Assembly: GCF_026191725.2 (NCBI RefSeq)
Contig: NZ_CP120863.1
Span: forward strand, 3,638,001 to 3,702,000
Length of the DNA: 64,000 nt
Origin: Roseibium porphyridii
Lineage (GTDB): Bacteria > Pseudomonadota > Alphaproteobacteria > Rhizobiales > Stappiaceae
Direction of reading: 5' to 3'
Made by a program: the position numbers and the translations under genes. Positions 43,825 to 51,182 of the stretch are shown in pieces. Position 1 is the stretch's first letter. Each line of letters starts with the position of its first letter. The notes beneath the pieces are model-generated. The model made no database searches. It was not told where the DNA came from and saw nothing but the letters and a program-made list of their open reading frames with translations.

Positions 43825-46617
43825 CTAAGCAGCTTTCGAGAGCATGCTTGCCAGTTCAATTGCGTTCATGGGTTTGCCGAACAAGTATCCCTGACCCAAT
43901 TGGCAGCCGAGTTGCTTCAATTTGGCTGCCTGTTCGGGTGTTTCGATACCCTCAACGATAAGCTCCATGTCGTGGCCTTTCACGAGATGGAGCACCGCTT
44001 CGATTAGAGACACGTCCTTCTTGTCGCTCAAGGTTTCCCGAATGAAAGCCCTATCGAGCTTGATTTTCGAGAAAGGATAGTTGGGTAAGTAACTCAAGGA
44101 CGAGTAGCCTGTTCCGAAATCGTCGAGCGAGAAACTGCATCCGAACGACCTGATCTCCTCCATCAGGAACCTGAGATCAAGCCCTTCTTCGATAAACAGC
44201 GACTCCGTTATTTCAAGATCGAGGCGCTCGGCAGGAAAACCCGTGCGCTGGAGAGCTTCCTGGACTGTTGCTACCAAATTGCCACGGCTGAACTGGATTG
44301 CGGACAAATTTATCGACAATCGAACAGGCAACGGCCATGACAAACATTCCTTCATGGCCCGGTTCAACGCCCAAGCACCAAGTTCGACGATATACCCATT
44401 TTCTTCAGCTATCGGAACAAACTCGGCAGGCGAAATTGGTCCAAGCTCTCGGTGCTCCCAGCGCAGTAGCGCTTCCACCCCATACATCAATCCGTCATCC
44501 AGTGTGACGAGTGGCTGATAGGCCATTTGCAGTTCGTCGCGTACAATCGCCTTGAACAGCTCCGTCTCAAGCTCACGTCGGCGCATCAGTGCGGCGTCCA
44601 TGCCAGGATCGAAGGCCAGAACCTCCTGCTGAATGTCACGCCGCACCCTGGCGAGCGCATTTCCAGACCGCTTCAGTTGAGTTTCTGGGGGTTCAGCTGC
44701 GTCGCACACTGCATAACCGAATTTGAGCTGGACGGAGATTCTTGCTCCGTCGATGGAATAGTCTTCACCTATGAGGTCCCGGATTCGTTCAATCAGACGT
44801 GTTTCATCGTCTCCTCTGGGATTGTTCGCAAAAGCAGCGGCAAATGTGTCGCTTGACAGCGCGGACCACGTGACCCCATCCGACAAATGAGTTTTCAATC
44901 GGGTCGCTATCGTTTTGCGGACGCTGTCGCCAAAGGAAAAACCGAGGGATGCAACAATCTGATCCAGGTTGACGACAGCAAACTGAAGGAGGCCGAGGTT
45001 CTCTCCCCGGCTTTCCACCAACAAAGCCTGCATAGTCAATTCTTCTTCAAACCCGTTCCGATTGAGCAGCCCTGTTATCGGGTCGTATTTGGCGAGGTAT
45101 TCAAGACGAAGCGCAGACTCACGTTCCTCCGTGACATCGCGACAGGTCAGACAAGCGACAGCCTCTGATGTGTCGTCGCCGCTGTTGCCCGCGAGCGTCC
45201 TTTCGGAGCGAGTGACAACATATTCGATGTAACGCAGATCACCGTTGTCAAACGGCATCGCCAGTGTTTTGGAGATTGGCATCTGATCGACGGTACTCAG
45301 CAGAACTTCTTGAGCCTCTTCAACAAGTTCACTCGGCAGGACTTCATGTGCCTTGCTGCCAATCAGTTTCTTGCGATGAAAGAGCAATCTAGCCGAACGG
45401 CTGGCTGCGGAAACGCAACCGTCTTTCTGTATGACGACGATGGCATCGAAACTGTCTTCAAAAACGAGACCGAGCATCCGTTCACTGTTGTGCTTTCCGA
45501 TCGTCGCCACGTGCGAGATCAACCTGTGAAAGCCAAGTTCCCTCAGAACTATGCCCGTTGCTGCAAATAGCAAAAGGAATTGCGCACTTGCAGTAGGGAC
45601 AAGAAGCGGCATGTGCTTTTGCAAAAGAAATGCCGCCAGCTCGATCGCCCCAGCGGCGAGTGCAAGTATCAGGGCTTTGACCGCCCAGCCCTCGATTTTG
45701 GTCATCAAAAGCAGGAGGAAAACAACGACGGCAAATGCGAGGGCTGCCAACTCCCCTTCAATACGCATCGCGCGGTTTTGGAGTAAACTCTCAGCGCCGA
45801 GTGCCTGAATCACGCTTCCAGGCAGAATGCCATAGACCGGGACAGGAAAGAGATCTCTCAATTCTTGCGCACTTGCGCCAACGACAACTTTCTTGCCTAG
45901 AAAAAACTCTGGATCGACTGACCGGTCGAGCACATCTACCAGTGAGACTGTCGGCAACTCATCGATAGAAATACCGAAATCCAATCCAAAGGCGCCAAGC
46001 GCTTCCCCTGAGTATTCGCCGAGGAATGCTGACGCTGACAATTCGGAAGTACCGGAAATGTCGTAGCCGTAAATGTTTCTCCATATACGGCTGTCGTTTT
46101 CAACGGGCACCATGACAACAACTGGCCACGCTGCTTCAAGAAACTTATCGATAGGCTTGTTGATCACTTCACTTTGGTTCGTGCCAGCCGAAGCAGCCTG
46201 ACGAAACATAGCGAGACTGACATTGCCAGCACTTTCAATCGAATTTGCGAAGAGACGGTCATCTTCGGCACTCGAAACTGCGCTGAAATCGATATCAAAT
46301 AGGATATCTGAAGCACCAGATCCGGCGACAAAGTCCGTTAGTTCTGCATATAGGCGGCGCGGCAGTGGCCAGACGCCCAGTTCATTCAAACTCTTGGCAT
46401 CAATATCGATGAGAACGATCTGCCCGGTCACCGGACGTTTGTCATGGCTAAACTTAGCTTCCCAAAGGAAACGATCGATCGAGCCGGAAAATCCTGCATA
46501 ACGCACAAATGCGGTCGCCGCGACCACAAGGATCGCGATGACACAGGCGTTCCCGAAACGCTTTGTCCTGTCTGACCACATCTTTCCGTTGTCACCACCC
46601 ACTATTCGCAACGACAT
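43825..46617 (-). CDS. CHASE2-PAS-degenerate GGDEF-EAL protein
   Basis: About 930 residues. After an N-terminal helix comes a large extracytoplasmic CHASE2 sensor (about 30-290: DRFLWEAKFSHDKRPVTGQIVLIDIDAKSLNELGVWPLPRRLY; FFLGKKVVVGASAQELRDLFPVPVYGILPG), then three membrane helices (about 290-360), a PAS domain (about 385-510), GGDEF (about 515-670) and EAL (about 690-925). The GGDEF motif is replaced by SSDTF, so synthesis of c-di-GMP is unlikely. The EAL domain keeps YGVEALLRWEH, INLSAIQF, EITES, DDFGTGYSSLSYL, IKLDRAF and EGIET, so phosphodiesterase activity is expected. It lies just downstream of the FecR-domain gene. Starts at 46650 (TTG), 46617 (ATG) and 46581 (ATG) are possible; none has a strong ribosome site. 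Confidence 0.82.
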   Translation of the reverse strand: MSLRIVGGDNGKMWSDRTKRFGNACVIAILVVAATAFVRYAGFSGSIDRFLWEAKFSHDKRPVTGQIVLIDIDAKSLNELGVWPLPRRLYAELTDFVAGSGASDILFDIDFSAVSSAEDDRLFANSIESAGNVSLAMFRQAASAGTNQSEVINKPIDKFLEAAWPVVVMVPVENDSRIWRNIYGYDISGTSELSASAFLGEYSGEALGAFGLDFGISIDELPTVSLVDVLDRSVDPEFFLGKKVVVGASAQELRDLFPVPVYGILPGSVIQALGAESLLQNRAMRIEGELAALAFAVVVFLLLLMTKIEGWAVKALILALAAGAIELAAFLLQKHMPLLVPTASAQFLLLFAATGIVLRELGFHRLISHVATIGKHNSERMLGLVFEDSFDAIVVIQKDGCVSAASRSARLLFHRKKLIGSKAHEVLPSELVEEAQEVLLSTVDQMPISKTLAMPFDNGDLRYIEYVVTRSERTLAGNSGDDTSEAVACLTCRDVTEERESALRLEYLAKYDPITGLLNRNGFEEELTMQALLVESRGENLGLLQFAVVNLDQIVASLGFSFGDSVRKTIATRLKTHLSDGVTWSALSSDTFAAAFANNPRGDDETRLIERIRDLIGEDYSIDGARISVQLKFGYAVCDAAEPPETQLKRSGNALARVRRDIQQEVLAFDPGMDAALMRRRELETELFKAIVRDELQMAYQPLVTLDDGLMYGVEALLRWEHRELGPISPAEFVPIAEENGYIVELGAWALNRAMKECLSWPLPVRLSINLSAIQFSRGNLVATVQEALQRTGFPAERLDLEITESLFIEEGLDLRFLMEEIRSFGCSFSLDDFGTGYSSLSYLPNYPFSKIKLDRAFIRETLSDKKDVSLIEAVLHLVKGHDMELIVEGIETPEQAAKLKQLGCQLGQGYLFGKPMNAIELASMLSKAA

Positions 46618-46663
46618 TTCAAGGCGAAGGGCAATCGCGCCCCTGCCCAATCAGTTTCTTTTT

Positions 46664-47899
46664 CTATTTTTTACCGTTGCCGTTGCTGTTGCCGTTTCCG
46701 TTTCCGGAATTGCCGTTGCTGTTGCCATTCCCGTTGCCGCTATTACCGGAATTGCCGTTGCTGTTGCCGTTTCCATTGCCGCTGTTACCGGAATTGCCGT
46801 TGCTGTTGCCGTTCCCGTTGCCGCTGTTACCGGAATTGCCGTTGCTATTGCCGTTCCCGTTGCCGCTGTTACCGGAATTGCCGTTGCTATTGCCGTTTCC
46901 GTTGCCACTGTTGCCAGAATTGCCGTTGCTGTTGCCATTCCCGTTGCCGCTGTTACCGGAATTGCCGTTGCTATTGCCGTTCCCGTTGCCGCTGTTACCG
47001 GAATTGCCGTTGCTGTTGCCGTTCCCGTTGCCACTGTTGCCAGAATTGCCGTTGCTGTTGCCGTTCCCGTTGCCGCTGTTACCGGAATTGCCGTTGCTGT
47101 TGCCATTCCCGTTGCCGCTGTTACCGGAATTGCCGTTGCCGCTGAAGAAGTTACTGAAGAACCCTCCCCCAGCATTCGGCGAAACATCAGCAGAAGGGAC
47201 GTTCTTGGTTTGTGGGGTCTGGAACGACGGTGCCCGTTTGCTCCCTGGTCGCACAACAGGTTTTGTTTTACCCCCAACCTGAAGCCCCACTTTGGCGGCG
47301 GGTGCACTGGAGGCAGACTGTCCTGCACCAACGTTTGCACGGTCTCCGGAAGCAAAATCCTCAACGCCGACCAGCCCACGCTGAACGGAAACCCTTGCGC
47401 GCCTGGCATCTACCGAAACGCCGAATTTTGTGCCCTTCACAACGGCCGCCAGAAACGGAGTTTCCACCGTAAAGTGATTGCGCTGACGCGTTTTTACGTC
47501 GACTTCAATATTCCCCTTGCGTTGCAGAAGAGTTGTTTTGGTTCCGCGGCTACGGTGCTTGGAGATTGCGAATGTTGTGTTCGGACCGACAGAAATAGTC
47601 TCGCTACCGCGGGCGATAAGGGCTCGTGCACCCGGTCGCGTGCCAATCGTGTAGCCTTTTTTGAACACCATTCCGCGTTTGACACGGAATGCCTGTACGC
47701 CTGGAGCAACAAAATAGGCTACTCCGGAAACACGCTTTATCACCCAGTCCTGCGCATTTGCCTCGGAGGCCACAAATACGCTGACGACAAAAGTTGCTGC
47801 AGCCAAGATAAAAGACAGTTCCCTGAATACGGCATCAAAAGTAGAACCCAGAGATATCGTCTTTGCGCTTCGGTCTTTAGCGTGTGCATTGTCAGTCAT
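46664..47899 (-). CDS. FecR-domain protein with Gly/Asn/Ser repeat tail
   Basis: About 411 residues from the ATG at 47899. A hydrophobic stretch near residues 28-50 ending SEANAQDW looks like an export signal with a long polar lead. A FecR domain covers about 55-175 (GMVFKKGYTIGTRPGARALI, SETISVGPNTTFAI, KGNIEVDVKT, FTVETPFLAAVVKGTKFGVSV, RVSVQRGLVGVED). After a Pro/Lys linker the tail consists only of Gly, Asn and Ser in a 14-residue unit (GNSGNSGNGNGNSN) repeated about eleven times, ending NGKK. FecR domains outside iron signalling are often paired with CHASE2 proteins, as here. The tail is likely a flexible, uncharged spacer outside the inner membrane. No FecI sigma factor gene is nearby. 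Confidence 0.8.
   Translation of the reverse strand: MTDNAHAKDRSAKTISLGSTFDAVFRELSFILAAATFVVSVFVASEANAQDWVIKRVSGVAYFVAPGVQAFRVKRGMVFKKGYTIGTRPGARALIARGSETISVGPNTTFAISKHRSRGTKTTLLQRKGNIEVDVKTRQRNHFTVETPFLAAVVKGTKFGVSVDARRARVSVQRGLVGVEDFASGDRANVGAGQSASSAPAAKVGLQVGGKTKPVVRPGSKRAPSFQTPQTKNVPSADVSPNAGGGFFSNFFSGNGNSGNSGNGNGNSNGNSGNSGNGNGNSNGNSGNSGNGNGNSNGNSGNSGNGNGNSNGNSGNSGNGNGNSNGNSGNSGNGNGNSNGNSGNSGNGNGNSNGNSGNSGNGNGNSNGNSGNSGNGNGNSNGNSGNSGNGNGNSNGNSGNGNGNSNGNGKK
46680..47150. repeat. 42-bp tandem repeat array within the FecR-domain gene
   Basis: About eleven copies of a 42-bp unit, recognisable by CCGGAATTGCCG (or CCAGAATTGCCG) recurring every 42 bases from 46704 on. Copies differ by single changes at a few positions (for example CGTTCC, CATTCC or CGTTTC variants). 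The unit is a multiple of three, so copy number can change without breaking the frame. Confidence 0.92.
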
Positions 47900-47984
47900 T
47901 TTTGGCCACTTGATCAATTGGCGTTGGCCAGAAGGTAACAACAACTCACTTAATCTAAGGTGAAACCTGCCCGAGTTTATTGAT

Positions 47985-48014
47985 ATTTTATGCTTTGGCG
48001 ATTGATGCAGACAA
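47985..48014 (-). promoter_or_regulatory. Possible promoter of the FecR-CHASE2 operon
   Basis: On the minus strand TTGTCT (48009-48014) and TAAAAT (47985-47990) are 18 bases apart, which would start transcription near 47978, about 80 bases before the ATG at 47899. It is a pattern match only. Confidence 0.35.
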
Positions 48015-48074
48015 ATAGAACTACAACTCAGAATGAAATAAAAAATATCTTCTCAATTTGAAGTTAGCTTTACT

Positions 48075-48094
48075 TAACGATTCGGTAATCGTTA
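48075..48094. repeat. Perfect inverted repeat downstream of the GDPD gene
   Basis: TAACGATT (48075-48082) and AATCGTTA (48087-48094) form 8-bp perfect arms around CGGT. It lies just past the glycerophosphodiesterase stop codon and about 175 bases upstream of the FecR-domain gene, so it may be an operator or a terminator hairpin; there is no clean T run on either strand. Confidence 0.6.
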
Positions 48095-48101
48095 TTTCGA
48101 G

Positions 48102-48821
48102 CTAGACAGACTCCAAGACTTCTCTTTCCACATCCCTGAAAATATCGATGTGGTCGATATTCATCTGTTCAATACCGAAGCGAACGGCCTTTTCGAATAC
48201 GGATCGATCCTGGCCTGCATAGAACATCTGAGTCGTAAGACCTGCTTCCTGCGCTTCCTTGATTGAGTCAGCGACCAGGCAGTCTTCATGAAACTCAAGA
48301 ATGGAAGCACCCTGGGCAACAGCGCGCTCGACGGATCCGACGTGACCGAACAGAACCATCCGTCTTATATCCGGCACCTTTGCACGAGCCTCGGCCAGGA
48401 TCGACTGATCGAAGGAAAAGGTCCATGCGCGTTCGAGCATGCCGCGCGCTGCCAGCATGTCTCGCACTTCTGCCGGGTCCCCTTCCTTGATTTCGACGTA
48501 GGTTCCGATGCGCCCCTTGCATGCATCGAGAAAGGCATCCAATCGCGGGACCCGTTCTCCAGCGAATTCAGAACCGAACCAGCTGCCTGCATCAAGTTGT
48601 TCAATCTCGGCAGAGGTCATCTCAGAAAAGCGGCCACTACCGTTTGTCGTCCGGTCAACGGTCGCATCGTGCATCACATAAAAAACACCATCATCAGAGG
48701 GGCGCACATCGAATTCGACAACGTCCGCACCAAGCTCGATCGCTTTTTCCAGGGATGCGAAAGTGTTCTCCGGCGCCACCAAACAAGCGCCTCTGTGGGA
48801 CACAATGACTGCTCGTTTCAT
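48102..48821 (-). CDS. Glycerophosphodiester phosphodiesterase family protein
   Basis: A protein of 239 residues with the GDPD barrel. Catalytic motifs: SHRGACLVAPENT (His-Arg and Glu), ADVVEFDVRPSDDG (Glu-x-Asp) and VMHDATVDRTTNG (His). It would hydrolyse glycerophosphodiesters to glycerol 3-phosphate and an alcohol. No signal peptide, so it is cytoplasmic. The ATG at 48821 has AGGAGA seven bases upstream; the longer frame to 48848 is rejected. It may have its own promoter in the 420-base gap upstream. Confidence 0.9.
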   Translation of the reverse strand: MKRAVIVSHRGACLVAPENTFASLEKAIELGADVVEFDVRPSDDGVFYVMHDATVDRTTNGSGRFSEMTSAEIEQLDAGSWFGSEFAGERVPRLDAFLDACKGRIGTYVEIKEGDPAEVRDMLAARGMLERAWTFSFDQSILAEARAKVPDIRRMVLFGHVGSVERAVAQGASILEFHEDCLVADSIKEAQEAGLTTQMFYAGQDRSVFEKAVRFGIEQMNIDHIDIFRDVEREVLESV

Positions 48822-49241
48822 GTCTAATTCTCCTGCGCTCTCGGACAATATGTCCGGAACTTGTCGGTGTTTGCGACCGTCCGTTTGCGACGATCGACAA
48901 AGAGGTGCCCGAGTTTCTTGATGAATTGATGACAGTTCAAGTCTTCTTTTTCTTTCAGTTGCTTATCACTAAAATCAATTTTTAATTGCACCAATTCACA
49001 ACCACAATCAAACCAAGCCAATCACGCGATTCGACGAGCACAATTGTCAATCCTTCGCCAGCAAAAGGAAACAGCAAAACCGCTTCCGCGGGCGCGGATT
49101 GCTTCTGAAATTCTACATATAACGAATTGTTCATTGATCTCGAACGGTCAGTCAAATTGCATGAGGCTTAGTAATGACTATCTCAACCCTCAGGCGTTCA
49201 TGGCCGAACGCTCAAGGAAACACCATTCAAGAGGTTTGATC
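48822..49241. other. Intergenic region between divergent GDPD and YceI genes
   Basis: A 420-base stretch, A+T-rich in 48930-49030. It must hold promoters for genes on both sides. I see no clear consensus promoter, RNA gene or repeat. An open frame that extends the YceI gene upstream to 49044 is not supported, since the signal peptide begins at 49242. Confidence 0.4.
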
Positions 49242-49826
49242 ATGATCCGTTTCGCAGCATCTGCAATTGCATTGTCACTACTGGCCGGCACCGCCGTCGC
49301 CGAGCCCGTCGCCTATGACTTTGACAAATCCCACGCAAACCTCTCCTTCTCCTACAACCACCTAGGGTATTCCACGACCGAAGGCCGATTTGGATCCTGG
49401 AATGGTGTTTTGATGATCGACAAGGACACTCCTGCAAATTCGTCAGTCGAATTCACTATTGATGTAGATAGCATGGACACGTTCTGGGCGGACAGGGACA
49501 CGCACCTTAAGAGCGCCGACTTCTTCGACGCAGAGAAGTTTCCGGAAGCTACTTTCAAAAGCACCAGTGTTGAGCAAACAGGCGAAAAGCAACTGGCGGT
49601 CACAGGCGACTTGACTATCAAGGGCATCACGAAGCCCGTCACGCTGACTGTTGACGTGACTTCCATTGGCGAACATCCGATGGCAAAAAAAGCAGCTGCT
49701 GGTTTTGCCGTCTCAACCGTTGTCAAACGCTCCGATTTTGGCATGGACAAGTTCGTGCCTTATGTGGGTGATGACATCACGGTGACGTTCCACGCTGAAA
49801 CGCTCAAAGCTGAAGCTACGAATTAA
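49242..49826 (+). CDS. Periplasmic YceI-family protein (first copy)
   Basis: A protein of 194 residues from an ATG at 49242 with AGAGG upstream. A signal peptide (MIRFAASAIALSLLAGTAVA) is followed by a YceI lipocalin-like barrel: YDFDKSHANLSFSYNHLGYSTTEGRF, VEFTIDVDSMDTFWADRDTHLKSADFFDAEKFPEATFKS, LTIKGITKPVTLTV, and a final DDITVTFHAE strand. YceI proteins bind long isoprenoid chains, such as polyprenyl or ubiquinone-like molecules, in the periplasm. It is followed by cytochrome b561 and a second YceI gene, together probably one unit. Confidence 0.9.
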   Translation: MIRFAASAIALSLLAGTAVAEPVAYDFDKSHANLSFSYNHLGYSTTEGRFGSWNGVLMIDKDTPANSSVEFTIDVDSMDTFWADRDTHLKSADFFDAEKFPEATFKSTSVEQTGEKQLAVTGDLTIKGITKPVTLTVDVTSIGEHPMAKKAAAGFAVSTVVKRSDFGMDKFVPYVGDDITVTFHAETLKAEATN

Positions 49827-49880
49827 TGATCCCTCGGCTGAGACCGGTAATGACCGGTCTCAGCTTCACAGGAGCCACCC

Positions 49881-50486
49881 ATGCTGCGCAATTCCTCCAC
49901 CGGGTATGGTCTGATTGCCATCTTCTTTCACTGGACAATGGCGATCCTGATCCTCGGCATGCTTGCATTCGGTCTTTATCTGGATGGATTGCCGCAAACC
50001 GAGCAGTCGACCTTTCAGCTTTACCAGCTGCACAAATCCATAGGATTCGTTGTTCTGGCTCTCGCTGCCCTGCGGCTGGTGTGGCGGCTGTTCAATCCCG
50101 CCCCGAGACTGCCGGACGGAATGCATCCGCTCGAAAAAACTGCAGCGCACCTTGGGCATATCGGGCTTTATGTACTCATTTTCGCGATGCCAATCACAGG
50201 CTGGTTCATGGTGTCGGCATCGCCTTGGAACATTCCGACAATCGCCTTCAACGTCCTGCCAATTCCGCACCTGCCCGTTCCTGCTGCACTTGGCAGTCAA
50301 GAGGACGCTGAATCCTTCTTCAAGGTACTGCATGAGTACGGAGCGTTCCTGTTGATCGCATTGATTGTCGTGCATGTCGCGGCAGCTTTGAAACACCATT
50401 TCATTGCCCGGGACGACACTTTGAAGAGGATGGTTTCAACCGCCCCGGCGCATTCAGAGAAACAACTTCAGGAAACATCTTCATGA
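49881..50486 (+). CDS. Cytochrome b561-type membrane protein
   Basis: A protein of 201 residues with four membrane helices and histidines in the usual places for two b haems (FHWTMAILILGMLAFG; QLHKSIGFVVLALAALRLVWRL; HLGHIGLYVLIFAMPITGW; IALIVVHVAAALKHHFI). Such proteins pass electrons between the quinone pool and periplasmic acceptors. CAGGAG lies nine bases before the ATG. Its stop overlaps the start of the next YceI gene (ATGA), so the two are co-translated. The pairing of b561 with YceI is common and suggests that the YceI proteins hold a quinone-like lipid. Confidence 0.9.
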   Translation: MLRNSSTGYGLIAIFFHWTMAILILGMLAFGLYLDGLPQTEQSTFQLYQLHKSIGFVVLALAALRLVWRLFNPAPRLPDGMHPLEKTAAHLGHIGLYVLIFAMPITGWFMVSASPWNIPTIAFNVLPIPHLPVPAALGSQEDAESFFKVLHEYGAFLLIALIVVHVAAALKHHFIARDDTLKRMVSTAPAHSEKQLQETSS

Positions 50487-51040
50487 TACTGAAAAACATA
50501 TTCTTATCACTCGGTATTGCTGTTTCACTTGGTCTTGTTTCACCCGGTCTTGCAGACACTTGGACAGTCGATCAGGAAAACAGCCAACTTGGATTTGAAG
50601 TCCAACAGGGCAGCAGCAGATTGACCGGGCTCTTCGGCAGCTGGAAAGCGAGTATCGATTTTGATCCCGCAGAGCCGGAAGCTGCGAAGATTTCGGCAGA
50701 GATCAATCCGGCCACAGCAAAAACCGGCAATGCCCAGTTCGACGGCACCCTGCCCAACCAGGATTGGTTTGACGTTAGCGCCTTTCCGGCAGCTACATTC
50801 CAGTCAAATACCGTAACCCTCGTCGAGGGTAACAGCTACCGGGCCGACGGGACTTTGACGATCAAAGGCATGGAACAGCCTGTTGAACTCGACTTCACGC
50901 TTGAAATCACTGGAGACACCGCCAAGGCGACAGGCACCGCGACGGTCAATCGCCTGTCCCATGGGCTTGGTGCCGGTGTTGGAACCGACACTGTTGGTGA
51001 CATTGTCTCAGTTACACTGGACTTGACGGCAACACGATAG
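50483..51040 (+). CDS. Periplasmic YceI-family protein (second copy)
   Basis: A protein of 185 residues with a signal peptide (about 1-25, ending SPGLAD) and a shortened YceI barrel: TWTVDQENSQLGFEVQQGSSRLTGLFGSW, NAQFDGTLPNQDWFDVSAFPAATFQS, GTLTIKGMEQPVELDF. It differs well from the first copy, lacking for example the WADRDTHLKS segment (replaced by NAQFDGTLPNQ), so a distinct ligand is possible. It overlaps the cytochrome gene by four bases and is followed by a terminator. Confidence 0.9.
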   Translation: MILKNIFLSLGIAVSLGLVSPGLADTWTVDQENSQLGFEVQQGSSRLTGLFGSWKASIDFDPAEPEAAKISAEINPATAKTGNAQFDGTLPNQDWFDVSAFPAATFQSNTVTLVEGNSYRADGTLTIKGMEQPVELDFTLEITGDTAKATGTATVNRLSHGLGAGVGTDTVGDIVSVTLDLTATR

Positions 51041-51069
51041 TTCCTCACGAAAACTTCAGACGAATTGGG

Positions 51070-51104
51070 AAGGCCGCAGCACTTGGCGTGCGCGGCCTTT
51101 TTGC
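51070..51104 (+). terminator. Rho-independent terminator after the second YceI gene
   Basis: AGGCCGC (51071-51077) pairs with GCGGCCT (51092-51098) with an inner GCAC/GTGC stem, followed by a T run. It lies about 30 bases past the stop codon and closes the YceI-b561-YceI unit. Confidence 0.85.
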
Positions 51105-51182
51105 CGTAAGACAGGGCGACTTTAGTTCCAGCGCTTCCGGTTGAGACAGACCGCAGTGGCAGCCAGATCAGGAAACCGTCCG

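Noticed and set aside
46680..47150. Regular repeats resembling a CRISPR array
   Set aside because: The repeats are directly adjacent 42-bp units without unique spacers, keep one reading frame and lie inside a protein-coding gene.
46538..47938. Long plus-strand open frame of Val/Ala-rich repeats
   Set aside because: It is the shadow of the Gly/Asn/Ser repeats of the minus-strand FecR-domain gene; the parts outside the repeat show no coding character and there is no ribosome site, while the minus frame has a recognisable FecR domain.
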